From assembly GCA_910587865.1 (NCBI GenBank), contig CAJUNX010000004.1, forward strand, positions 73,166 through 137,165: a DNA stretch of 64,000 nt. Direction: 5' to 3'. The translations under genes were made by a program, and so were the position numbers. A model generated the notes under the pieces. The model did not search any database, was not told where the DNA came from, and saw nothing but the letters and a program-made list of their open reading frames with translations. The DNA is from an uncultured Roseburia sp. Its GTDB lineage: Bacteria > Bacillota > Clostridia > Lachnospirales > Lachnospiraceae. This document shows, in pieces, positions 49,195 through 57,712 of this stretch (the first letter of the stretch is position 1; each line of letters begins with the position of its first letter).

Positions 49195-50231
49195 TACTTT
49201 TTCTCCTTATTTCTGTAATCGTCAAATGCTGACTGAAGATTCGTGAAGTCCGTTTTACTATATCCTGTACCATATCTTGTTCTTTGCGAAACCGGCATTG
49301 ATCTGATCACCTCATACATTTCACGAACCGTACAATCGGTATTCTTCTGAAGATAATAAACATTATCAACATGAGCATGCCCGGTTCCGCAGACAAACAT
49401 GGGCAGATCATACCCCCAGTGAATGCGGTCACGCAGAGGCACAATATATTTCTGAATCGTATCAAGGAGCACAGGAATATTATAATCTGCACCATGATGC
49501 TCATTTAAATAGCCTGCCAGCAGCTCCGTTGATGCATTTCCAGCTCCGCGCCCCATGCCGGACAACGATCCGTCCACAATCACATCCCGCCCGCTTTCCC
49601 CGGTAAGCATAATCATCATTTCAGCAAGCGCTGTTGAAAGGCCAAGGTTATCATGACTGTGAAGACCAATCGCAATTGCCGGATCAAGCAGTTCATCCAT
49701 CTGCTTAAAAATATGATACAGATCCTCCAGATACATGGCTCCAAATGTATCAACAATCGACATCGATCCGGGCTTTACTTTATTTACTTTTTCTATCAGA
49801 GCGGCTCTCTCCCCGTCCGTATAGCTGATGGCATCCATCGGATTGAACTGAACCGTATAACCCATTTCCTGTGCCCTGCGGCAGAATTCCACGGATTCAT
49901 CCATCTCATGTCTGGCAAAAGAGATACGAAGCCACTGAAATGCCTGTCCATTACACGGATCCAGATGATCCGGACTGTACCGGCTGTTATCGCAGAATCC
50001 CAGGAACTGTGTCCTGCCTTTATTTACCGGCAGATATCTCCCTGCATCTGCGGAACTGGCATAAACCAAAGTATCTCCCGTGACATTTGTCTGAAGGAAT
50101 CCTGTCTCCACGAAATCGATCCCTGCATCCGCCAGTCCTTTCATTACACCTTTCACAAAATCAGGGTCGGAATTTTTATTAAGAAGATAACCGCCATCCC
50201 TAATCGTACAATCCGTTATCCGTATACTCAT
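49194..50231 (-). CDS. DRE-TIM metallolyase (HMGL-like aldolase)
   Basis: The 345-residue TIM-barrel enzyme begins MSIRITDCTIRDGGYLLN, a variant of the DxTLRDG motif of HMG-CoA lyase-like aldolases. It carries GLHSHDNLGLSTALA with the metal-ligand His-x-His, and DGSLSGMGRGAGNASTELL, as in 4-hydroxy-2-oxovalerate aldolases (MhpE type). By family it makes or breaks a C-C bond between a pyruvate- or acyl-CoA-derived carbanion and an aldehyde. Its neighbours (CMP-sugar synthetase, KdsC-like phosphatase) suggest formation of a 2-keto-3-deoxy acid, but this is inference. It overlaps the cytidylyltransferase gene by 32 nt and the next gene by 1 nt, so all three are tightly coupled. Confidence 0.85.
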   Translation of the reverse strand: MSIRITDCTIRDGGYLLNKNSDPDFVKGVMKGLADAGIDFVETGFLQTNVTGDTLVYASSADAGRYLPVNKGRTQFLGFCDNSRYSPDHLDPCNGQAFQWLRISFARHEMDESVEFCRRAQEMGYTVQFNPMDAISYTDGERAALIEKVNKVKPGSMSIVDTFGAMYLEDLYHIFKQMDELLDPAIAIGLHSHDNLGLSTALAEMMIMLTGESGRDVIVDGSLSGMGRGAGNASTELLAGYLNEHHGADYNIPVLLDTIQKYIVPLRDRIHWGYDLPMFVCGTGHAHVDNVYYLQKNTDCTVREMYEVIRSMPVSQRTRYGTGYSKTDFTNLQSAFDDYRNKEKK

Positions 50232-50883
50232 CTTTTTTTATAATCTCCTTATATATTGCACCGGCAATCTCAAAATCCTCGGGATAATCGATATCAATCG
50301 CCTCTATTTTTCCTACTTCCTTTATATAGGGATGTGATCCCAGACGGCGGCTATGTTTTATAAAACTCTCCCTGGTAAAAACATATGCAATGGATGTTTC
50401 TCCATAAATTAAGGGAAGATCCTGTGTCCGCGGGAAATGATCCGGATCAAAATTAACCGGTTTTCCATCTTCCCACATAAATGTCCGGATCGTCTCTGCA
50501 CAAAAAGCGCTGTCGTATTCGCCACCCGCAACTTTGGCAACCAGATCATCCAGCGTTTCCGGTCTCGCAAACGGTGATGTTGTGTGAGCATTGACATAGA
50601 TATCCGCTTCAACACTTTTCATAAACTCCCGGATAAAATCGTTCGCGTTGATCGTGTCTCCATCCAGATATCCGGGCCGCTTCAGATATTTTACTCCGGG
50701 AAGTACATAAGGGATCACTGCATCGTCCGAGCAGTATATGTATACCTCATCTATATTCTCTGCATCAAGACATGCCTGCTGGATAAATGACATAAGAGGT
50801 TTTCCATCGTAAAATGGTTTTATATTCTTCCCGGGCACTCGTTTTGAATCAAGTTTAATTGGAATTAAAGCCACTGTTTTCAT
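50200..50883 (-). CDS. CMP-sugar synthetase (acylneuraminate cytidylyltransferase family)
   Basis: The 227-residue protein has the nucleotide-binding N-terminus MKTVALIPIKLDSKRVPGKN, the family's A/PxKxxSxRxPGKN motif, and HTTSPFARPETLDDLVA. It also has DIDYPEDFEIA, matching the metal-binding IDxPEDF motif of NeuA/KdsB-like enzymes. By family it activates an ulosonate sugar as its CMP derivative using CTP. No NeuB, NeuC or KdsA gene is in the window. The ATG at 50883 has GGAGACTAGA upstream. It overlaps the aldolase gene, and the CstII/DUF115-like gene lies just upstream. Confidence 0.85.
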   Translation of the reverse strand: MKTVALIPIKLDSKRVPGKNIKPFYDGKPLMSFIQQACLDAENIDEVYIYCSDDAVIPYVLPGVKYLKRPGYLDGDTINANDFIREFMKSVEADIYVNAHTTSPFARPETLDDLVAKVAGGEYDSAFCAETIRTFMWEDGKPVNFDPDHFPRTQDLPLIYGETSIAYVFTRESFIKHSRRLGSHPYIKEVGKIEAIDIDYPEDFEIAGAIYKEIIKKDEYTDNGLYD

Positions 50884-50911
50884 TCTAGTCTCCATAATAA
50901 TCTAACTATTT

Positions 50912-51772
50912 TCATTCTTTATCAAATGCATCTACATATGAATGATTACTACAGTTATATACTCTACATCCTTTCTTGTCTGCATATTTATTCAAAGTTC
51001 TAAAAGATCTCAGACTAAAATAATTTGTTTCACAAACTCCTACAAAATCATTCTTATATGTATTTTCTTTTTTATCAGATTCATAAAAATGAATATCCTC
51101 ATTTTGTAGTCCGTTTTTTTCAATACGAACCCCTTCATGCTGACTCATATCTACTCCATATACATATATTTTCCTGTACCCTAACCGAATCCCCGTTTGT
51201 ATTGCATATGTCGCCACAGTCCTTGTTGCTGGCACAGCCAGATTGTGATCAAACAAAAAGCCTCTGAACTGTGAATAAACTCCGTCTATCATGTAATTTG
51301 TTAATCTTATCTCTTTGATCTTTTTATTCTCCAACAAAAGAGATTCGTCTCTATACATAAAAGCGATCATATTCCAATCTATGTTATTTAATTTTTTTCT
51401 TAACTTTTTTGTGTCCTGTACTTTGACCGGATCAGGATGCTTTTCATTATAAAGCATCACATCTGTACCAAAAAAATATCGTGGTCTAAGTTTATCAAAA
51501 TATTCACTATACAAAGGGAAATAATTCATACAGGCAAAATCACAATCCTCTCTTTTAGAAATTTCCTCTATCTGCATAGAAATACTTGGTCCATTTGCAA
51601 TTATAACTAATGAATCATTTCTCTTTAGGAACCTATAACCCCTGGTGCTGATCCTTGGAATTCCATATCGAGCAAGTCCCACGATAAATTCAAAAAACCA
51701 TGCCTCTACCCATAAAATTCTTTTAAATGCTCTATCTGCAATCGCAGGATATAATTTTTTATTATAACGCAT
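50912..51772 (-). CDS. Putative CMP-sugar glycosyltransferase (CstII/DUF115-like)
   Basis: The 286-residue protein has a Rossmann-like start LVIIANGPSISMQIEEI (about 55-71), MNYFPLYSEYFDKLRPRYFF, then TRTVATYAIQTGIRLGYRKI followed by YVYGVDMSQHEG. It ends LNKYADKKGCRVYNCSNHSY. This order resembles GT42 sialyltransferases such as Campylobacter CstII (IIAGNGPSL, IALGYKEIYLSGIDFY, KLYCLCPNS) and the related DUF115 proteins. A transferase using the cassette's CMP sugar is therefore inferred. The match is by eye and distant; the CstII catalytic His is not obvious. The ATG at 51772 has AAAGGAAAG upstream, and a GTG six codons earlier is possible. Confidence 0.55.
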   Translation of the reverse strand: MRYNKKLYPAIADRAFKRILWVEAWFFEFIVGLARYGIPRISTRGYRFLKRNDSLVIIANGPSISMQIEEISKREDCDFACMNYFPLYSEYFDKLRPRYFFGTDVMLYNEKHPDPVKVQDTKKLRKKLNNIDWNMIAFMYRDESLLLENKKIKEIRLTNYMIDGVYSQFRGFLFDHNLAVPATRTVATYAIQTGIRLGYRKIYVYGVDMSQHEGVRIEKNGLQNEDIHFYESDKKENTYKNDFVGVCETNYFSLRSFRTLNKYADKKGCRVYNCSNHSYVDAFDKE

Positions 51773-51794
51773 TACAATCTTTCCTTTCACCTAA

Positions 51795-51920
51795 TCATTC
51801 CCTTTGTGCAGAAACTTTCGTCACAACAAAATATGATTCCAAATTACTCTTAACGCTATCGTCAATAACAGCAACCTCTATATCATTTATCCGATAAAAC
51901 AAATTTTCTTTTACTCCCAT
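51795..51920 (-). CDS. 41-residue open frame or gene remnant
   Basis: A short frame (MGVKENLFYRINDIEVAVID to VTKVSAQRE) fills the gap between the wecE-type gene and the CstII/DUF115-like gene. GGTGAGG is very close to its ATG, so initiation is doubtful. It may be a true small gene or the tail of a lost gene. No family is recognised. Confidence 0.3.
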   Translation of the reverse strand: MGVKENLFYRINDIEVAVIDDSVKSNLESYFVVTKVSAQRE

Positions 51921-51976
51921 TCCCTCACCAGTTTCTACGAAATAACTGTGTAGCGATTATAAAAACAAATAAAAAA

Positions 51977-53125
51977 TCATCCTATCATACCTTTTAAACT
52001 TTTATAAAACTCAAATATTTTTTCGCACACATACTCAACCTGATCTTCTGTCAGCTTATTATGCATGGGCAGCCGCAGAATTCTCAGGCTTTCCTTTGTT
52101 GTGTATATGTCTTTTCCTGCAAACCGGCCATATTTTATTCCTGATGGAGCACTATGAAGCGGTATGTAATGAAAGACAGCATGAATCTGGTTTTCTTTTA
52201 AAAAATGGATCAATCTGATACGCTCATCCTCATCTCTTACCTTAATATAAAACATATGGGCATTGTGGATACAATTCTTTGGTACGACCGGAGCCTCGAG
52301 CATTCCCTTATGAAACAAAGGGCTTAATAATTCGTAATATTTATTCCAAAGTGCAAGTCGATGGCAGTTAATATCCTCTGCTTCTTCTAACTGTCCCCAA
52401 AGATAAGCCATGTTCAGCTCACTCGGCAAATACGATGATCCTATCCCAACCCAGGAATATTTATCTACCTCACCCCTGTAAAATTTACTTCTGTTGGTCC
52501 CTTTTTCTCTCAGGATTTCAGCTCGTTCTATACAGGAACGATCCTTTAGCAACAGAGCCCCGCCCTCACCCATTGAGTAGTTCTTTGTTTCATGAAAGCT
52601 GAAGCATCCAAAATCTCCTATTGTACCAAGCGCCTGCCCTTTATAACTGCTCATAATGCCCTGTGCTGCATCTTCAATCACAATCAGCTTATGCTTATCT
52701 GCGATCTCCATTATCGTATCCATCTCACAGCTTACCCCGGCATAATGCACCACTACTATTGCCTTTGTTTTGTCTGTTATCGCAGATTCAATTAATTTCT
52801 CATCAATATTCATTGTATCTGGTCTTATATCAACAAAAACAAGCCTTGCCCCTCTTAATGCAAATGCATCAGCCGTTGATGCAAATGTATAGGAGGGCAT
52901 CAGTACTTCATCTCCTTCCTGTATATTGGAAAGAAATGCTGCCATCTCAAGCGCATGTGTGCACGATGTTGTAAAAAGACACTTCGCTGTTTTTGTCTTT
53001 TTTTCAATCCATCCACTGCACTTTTTAGTAAAGTAACCATCTCCACAAATATGATTGCTTCTTATCGCTTCCTGAATATAGCCAAGTGATCTTTCAACAT
53101 ATAATGGCTCATTAAATTCTATCAT
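51977..53125 (-). CDS. wecE: dTDP-4-amino-4,6-dideoxygalactose transaminase (WecE-like)
   Basis: This 382-residue DegT/DnrJ/EryC1/StrS-family PLP aminotransferase starts MIEFNEPLYVERSLGYIQEA, close to the WecE/RffA N-terminus. Substrate-side motifs include NHICGDGYFTKKC and TSCTHALEMAAFL. PLP binding is seen in EDAAQGIMSSYKG and the Schiff-base Lys in FSFHETKNYSMGEGGAL. In WecE the reaction converts TDP-4-keto-6-deoxyglucose to TDP-Fuc4N using glutamate. The WecF-like transferase at 45930 would use the acetylated product. AACGGGAGG precedes the ATG at 53125. The RmlA/RmlB-type enzymes needed upstream are not in the window. Confidence 0.87.
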   Translation of the reverse strand: MIEFNEPLYVERSLGYIQEAIRSNHICGDGYFTKKCSGWIEKKTKTAKCLFTTSCTHALEMAAFLSNIQEGDEVLMPSYTFASTADAFALRGARLVFVDIRPDTMNIDEKLIESAITDKTKAIVVVHYAGVSCEMDTIMEIADKHKLIVIEDAAQGIMSSYKGQALGTIGDFGCFSFHETKNYSMGEGGALLLKDRSCIERAEILREKGTNRSKFYRGEVDKYSWVGIGSSYLPSELNMAYLWGQLEEAEDINCHRLALWNKYYELLSPLFHKGMLEAPVVPKNCIHNAHMFYIKVRDEDERIRLIHFLKENQIHAVFHYIPLHSAPSGIKYGRFAGKDIYTTKESLRILRLPMHNKLTEDQVEYVCEKIFEFYKSLKGMIG

Positions 53126-53144
53126 TTTTCCTCCCGTTAATTTT

Positions 53145-53921
53145 TCAATCTGCAAGCGTTATTTTTCTTGCTATACAGCCGCCATTCCAATCATCACCTG
53201 ACAGCTTCTTTTTATCCATCCATTTAAAAAAACGGATATTCTCAAACCCGTTTTTCTTCATTGCATACTCCAGTTCCATCATCGTAAAATATCTCATATT
53301 CTCATGTATCTCAAAAGAATCCGAAACATCTTCCGTCTGAATAATATAGTAATAATCGAGATTCAGACAATTAGAATCCGGATTTAGCGTTGCATTTGAA
53401 ATGCGGGATATTTCATGATTCTTTACAGATTTTTTTACATGCCTTGGTTTAAGAGCATTAAAAAAGAGTGCCGGCGCATTATAGAAGTTATAAAGGAATA
53501 CGCCCCCCACTCTTAATTTACGATTTATATTTTTCAGGTAATCATCAAATGATGCATTGTCTGTCTGATATCCGATCACATGACTGAGTGATATAACTGC
53601 ATCATACTTTTCACTTATTTCATCCCATTTTCTAATATCAGCAATTTCAAATGCATTATTTGAAGTTGAATGGTTTTTTCTTGCATATTTCACCATATCC
53701 GAACTGATATCTACTCCATCAATATGCTCAAACCTCCTGGAAAGAATTTCATCATGATATCCCGTCCCACATCCTATATCTAATATTCTGCAGATTTGCG
53801 GTTCCTGCAACAGCATCTTCGATATAAACTCTGTTTCCGTTTCCACTTTCTCCTTATCGAGAAAAAAATCATCATAATACTCTACAATATTTCCCTCAAA
53901 CGATGATTTTAATTTTTTCAT
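53145..53921 (-). CDS. Class I SAM-dependent methyltransferase
   Basis: The 258-residue protein has the Rossmann SAM-binding motif I ILDIGCGTGYHDEIL (about 46-60), motif II DGVDISSDMV and post-I DAVISLSHVIGY. It resembles small-molecule or sugar methyltransferases of the Methyltransf_25 type. It lies 19 bp upstream of wecE in the same operon, in the region where enterobacteria place the WecD N-acetyltransferase, so it may modify an amino sugar or the finished polymer; this is inference. TTGGGAGGCAGAT precedes the start. Confidence 0.85.
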   Translation of the reverse strand: MKKLKSSFEGNIVEYYDDFFLDKEKVETETEFISKMLLQEPQICRILDIGCGTGYHDEILSRRFEHIDGVDISSDMVKYARKNHSTSNNAFEIADIRKWDEISEKYDAVISLSHVIGYQTDNASFDDYLKNINRKLRVGGVFLYNFYNAPALFFNALKPRHVKKSVKNHEISRISNATLNPDSNCLNLDYYYIIQTEDVSDSFEIHENMRYFTMMELEYAMKKNGFENIRFFKWMDKKKLSGDDWNGGCIARKITLAD

Positions 53922-53941
53922 ATCTGCCTCCCAAATACATA

Positions 53942-55666
53942 CTATAGTGATATATCAGTCTCGCTCAGTTTCCCATTGTTTAATTTATATATAAGATCAC
54001 ACCCAGCTAATGTCGATATTCTGTGCGCAATGATTACCATTGTCTTCTTCCCTTTTAAGGAATCTATCGCCTCCATTAATTCTTTTTCTGTCTCATTATC
54101 CAAAGCAGAAGTCGCTTCGTCCAATACCAAAAGCGCGGGATCCGAATATAATGCCCTTGCAATTCCCAGGCGCTGCCGCTGTCCGCCTGACAGACGCACT
54201 CCTCTGTCTCCAACCTCTGTTTCTAAACCTTCCGGCAGACTTTTTATGAGATCACCAAGCTGTGCATCCTTAATAACCTGATCCAGCTTTTCCTTATCAA
54301 TATCTTCTGCACCAAAAACAATGTTATTGATAATTGAATCATCAAGAAGGTTAATCTGCTGAGGAATATATCCAACACTGAGCTGATATCGCTCTTTCGT
54401 ATCATTTATTTCAATTCCATCCCAGACAATTACTCCTTCCGCGCTATCTAACAACCCCAGCAGCAAATTTATAAGTGTAGTTTTTCCCGCACCAGATTCT
54501 CCAATAATTCCTATTGTTTCACCTGCACGTATTTTAAGATTTAAATTTTTAAATATATATTCCTCTGCATCCGGATATTTATATGAAATATTCGACATAC
54601 AGATTTCGCATTTTAGTTCTGAAATTCTGTTTCTCTTCACCATTGGTTGCAATGTATGGGGCTTCATTGCGTCCCTGACATGATCAATTGATGTTGCAAA
54701 ATATTTGATATCATTTAATCCCGCACTGATCCGATTTGCACTTGGCAAAATACGTACCGCAGCCAAAACAAATGCAGATAATTGCGGTACAAGCTCTGCA
54801 AAATCCATCCCCATTACAAAATAAAGGCATAGAACAATCATGACACCCGACACAGTAGCACCTTCTATCACAAGCCTTGGTGCGTTATTTAATGCCATGT
54901 ATTTATAGTCGGATTCGTTAAACAGATATAGCCTTTTTTCATAAGATTTCTTAAAGAAATCCTCCCTGTTCATAACCTTTATTTCTTTGATATTATCAAC
55001 CGTCTGCAAAATCCACTGGTTCAGTTTGCCCGTATAATCTCTTTTGATTCTGCCATTTTTCACAATCCTGCCATTAAGCAATTTATACATTCCCAACATA
55101 CATATTGATATAATTAACATACAGGAGACTGCAACCAAAGGATTAATGATGACTAATGCAATAATAAGAAAAACACTGATGAATGATTCCGTTGCAACTG
55201 ATAATAATGCTATAAGAACATTATATACCGAATACGCATCTGACATTATATTTCTCTGTATGTCTCCTGTATTGATACTTAGATAATACTCATATCCCGA
55301 GTCAATACAATTTTTATAAATTCTATCCTGTAAAGTTCTTCTTACATCACTCGAATATTTGATTTGAAACTTGGTTTCATAATATAAGAAAATATTCTTT
55401 ATGATAAATAGAGCAGCAATAAACAAAAACATTATGATAACCATGTCTTTGGGACTATTGATATGAACAAACCGATTTAATATATTGTATATCTCAGAAT
55501 CAGATATTTTATCTTCATCCATAACAAGACTTACCAGCGGTACCAGCATAGACACGCTAAATGTTTCAATAATCGTTCCCATAAACATGAGTGATATCAC
55601 AATTGGAATTTTTTTAATCTGTTCTTTTGGCATCATCGAAAATAAAGACTTAATAATTCTGATCAT
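53942..55666 (-). CDS. ABC transporter, PglK-like polysaccharide/lipid-oligosaccharide flippase
   Basis: The 574-residue fused permease/ATPase has six membrane helices (about 15-320) and a canonical ATPase domain: Walker A GESGAGKTT, Q-loop YIPQQINLLD, signature RLSGGQRQR, Walker B LLVLDEATSALD and H-loop AHRIS. In polysaccharide loci single ABC half-transporters of this type (PglK) flip undecaprenyl-linked oligosaccharides. As no Wzx is seen in the window, that role is inferred here, pairing with the EpsG/Wzy-like polymerase. Its start overlaps the preceding heparinase-family gene by 4 nt (ATGA). Confidence 0.87.
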   Translation of the reverse strand: MIRIIKSLFSMMPKEQIKKIPIVISLMFMGTIIETFSVSMLVPLVSLVMDEDKISDSEIYNILNRFVHINSPKDMVIIMFLFIAALFIIKNIFLYYETKFQIKYSSDVRRTLQDRIYKNCIDSGYEYYLSINTGDIQRNIMSDAYSVYNVLIALLSVATESFISVFLIIALVIINPLVAVSCMLIISICMLGMYKLLNGRIVKNGRIKRDYTGKLNQWILQTVDNIKEIKVMNREDFFKKSYEKRLYLFNESDYKYMALNNAPRLVIEGATVSGVMIVLCLYFVMGMDFAELVPQLSAFVLAAVRILPSANRISAGLNDIKYFATSIDHVRDAMKPHTLQPMVKRNRISELKCEICMSNISYKYPDAEEYIFKNLNLKIRAGETIGIIGESGAGKTTLINLLLGLLDSAEGVIVWDGIEINDTKERYQLSVGYIPQQINLLDDSIINNIVFGAEDIDKEKLDQVIKDAQLGDLIKSLPEGLETEVGDRGVRLSGGQRQRLGIARALYSDPALLVLDEATSALDNETEKELMEAIDSLKGKKTMVIIAHRISTLAGCDLIYKLNNGKLSETDISL

Positions 55667-57705
55667 TTCACAAATTCCTCTATTTTCTTTCCTATCAAAG
55701 TTTTATTCCCTTCTATCATCCCATAAGATGCAGATACGATATGATCCGGTTCTTCATCCACCGAAAATCCATCATCACTGTGATCCCGAATCGTTATCTT
55801 ATGTCCAACTTTGCATATTTCTCTCACATGTTCATACCGATCATTTTTATACAACACAGCGATATGATCCTCTGTCAGATCTATAACCTCTCTGTAATCT
55901 CCGATATTGTAAGAAAAATAATCTTTCATATCCTTCTGTTCATGGATATGCTGCGGAACGGTATAAAGTCTCTGTGATCGAAACAAATCCCGCAACCCTT
56001 TCACCGCAGTATACGAAAAAGTTCCTCCACTGTTATGATCTTCTTTTCCGTCAACCTCCAAAATACAGGACAGAGAATCATTATGGCTGTGGCCATATAC
56101 GACATTGATTCCATAATGAAACAGAAAAGAAAACTGTCTTCCTTTTAAAACAAAAAAACCCATACCAGTATTGTTATATGTTTCCATCTTGTTGTTCTCT
56201 TTCTCTGTAACCGGCAGCTCGAATGCAAAGGAAGAATTGTATTTATAGTGCCTGTCCGTTCCATCCTGAGCTTTCACCGCAAATTTATCTTCTTGTCCAA
56301 ACCCTTTCTCTTTCTTCCTACATCTGTATGTTCCGCCTGCCATAGAAAAAATAAGGCCTGCTTCCAGGCTGTCATGATCACACTCGCCAAACAGACCATT
56401 TGTATATTCAATCAGACTATTCAGATTTTCCGTATCCTCAAGAAAGAACATCCCGTCTTTATACCGCTCTGCGTATCCCTTTAAATTAAGATACGTTTCT
56501 TCCGCTTCCTGATTTGAAATATATTTTCCATAAGATACACATTTAATAAATCTCCCAGCATCACAGTCACCGAAACTGTAAAACGTACCATCTGATTTTC
56601 TTAATGCCTTCGCCACATTTCTGTTTGAATCTATAATTTTCCATATGTCTTCAGGAATCTCCACGCCATTGCGAGAAAGTATTGCCACAGCAAACACGAG
56701 CATCTCAGCTGTCAGGCGAAAATACCCGGTTGATCCCTCATAATGTCCTCCATCCGGAAAGAACTGACGTTTTGTCTCCCGGTAAAATTCTTTGTATGCA
56801 AATTGAAAAATATGTTCAATTTTTCGCGTTCTTTCTTTCAAATAACCTATTGCAAAAATCAGCCCGGCAAGATCAGAATAATAGTGATTTCCACTGCGTC
56901 CGCCGCTCATTCTCTTTTCTAAATTATTATAGATAAAATAAATGTGCTGGATCGTAAGGATTCGGACCGTTCTGTCAAAATCCTCATCCAGGATACCATC
57001 CGCATCTGCCTGTTTTACAATGTCGTAGGACAACAGAATATTACTGATTCTGATTGCAGCCTCCATTGCAAAAACCCAGTGAATCCCTGTTCCAACAGGA
57101 TTACTGACATAAAAATCCATCAGAAGATCCTTATATCTGCGAATATACCTGTTCCTTTCCTGCATATCAGTTTCTGATTTACTGATAAAGAAAGAAAATG
57201 GAACCAGAATATTTAACCGGCCTAATTCCCAAGAGTTTTTTACATCAACACAAAGTGGAGAATGGATACACTCACTTTCATCTAAATAATCCGATTTCCA
57301 TACATACCCAGTCTTTATATCCCTATTCCAAAAAATCTTATTATAATCGTCAGAAAAATGATATTCTTCTCCCGCCTTTGCACTACAGGCATTTTCAGAT
57401 TCTTCTGTATAGCTGATGCCAAATAACCCTAAGGGCTTCTCTTCGCTGGAACATCGTACATACCCGCTTCCCAAAATATTGATACGCCCTTCCATCAGCA
57501 TTTCAGAAACATATTTTATATCATCCGACACAGGTCCAAATTCGCGTATATCAACCAGACTGTTCAGTCTGCAGGAGTCTGCGATCGCTTCACACCTTTC
57601 ATAGTGGATGATTTTATTAATTGCTGTAGATTTTCTCAGGAATTTATAAACAACAATATTTCTCAATCGAATCAGAGACGCCCTGTTCTCAATTTTTATC
57701 TTCAT
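55663..57705 (-). CDS. Heparinase II/III family protein
   Basis: The 680-residue protein has an N-terminal alpha-helical toroid (VKNSWELGRLNILVPF, WVFAMEAAIRISNILLSYD, SGNHYYSDLAGLIFAIGYL, FFPDGGHYEGSTGYFRLTAE) and a C-terminal beta-sandwich with GHSHNDSLSCILEVDGKE followed by SGGTFSY. This matches Hepar_II_III_N (PF16889) plus Hepar_II_III (PF07940). Members cleave uronic-acid polysaccharides by beta-elimination; the conserved Asn/His/Tyr residues (GNHYYSD, GHYEGSTGY) are present. No signal peptide is seen, so cytosolic or membrane-linked action is possible. It overlaps the flippase gene, so it is part of the assembly operon. A role in trimming or depolymerising the uronate-containing product is inferred. 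Confidence 0.85.
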   Translation of the reverse strand: MKIKIENRASLIRLRNIVVYKFLRKSTAINKIIHYERCEAIADSCRLNSLVDIREFGPVSDDIKYVSEMLMEGRINILGSGYVRCSSEEKPLGLFGISYTEESENACSAKAGEEYHFSDDYNKIFWNRDIKTGYVWKSDYLDESECIHSPLCVDVKNSWELGRLNILVPFSFFISKSETDMQERNRYIRRYKDLLMDFYVSNPVGTGIHWVFAMEAAIRISNILLSYDIVKQADADGILDEDFDRTVRILTIQHIYFIYNNLEKRMSGGRSGNHYYSDLAGLIFAIGYLKERTRKIEHIFQFAYKEFYRETKRQFFPDGGHYEGSTGYFRLTAEMLVFAVAILSRNGVEIPEDIWKIIDSNRNVAKALRKSDGTFYSFGDCDAGRFIKCVSYGKYISNQEAEETYLNLKGYAERYKDGMFFLEDTENLNSLIEYTNGLFGECDHDSLEAGLIFSMAGGTYRCRKKEKGFGQEDKFAVKAQDGTDRHYKYNSSFAFELPVTEKENNKMETYNNTGMGFFVLKGRQFSFLFHYGINVVYGHSHNDSLSCILEVDGKEDHNSGGTFSYTAVKGLRDLFRSQRLYTVPQHIHEQKDMKDYFSYNIGDYREVIDLTEDHIAVLYKNDRYEHVREICKVGHKITIRDHSDDGFSVDEEPDHIVSASYGMIEGNKTLIGKKIEEFVK

Positions 57706-57712
57706 TCTTTCA

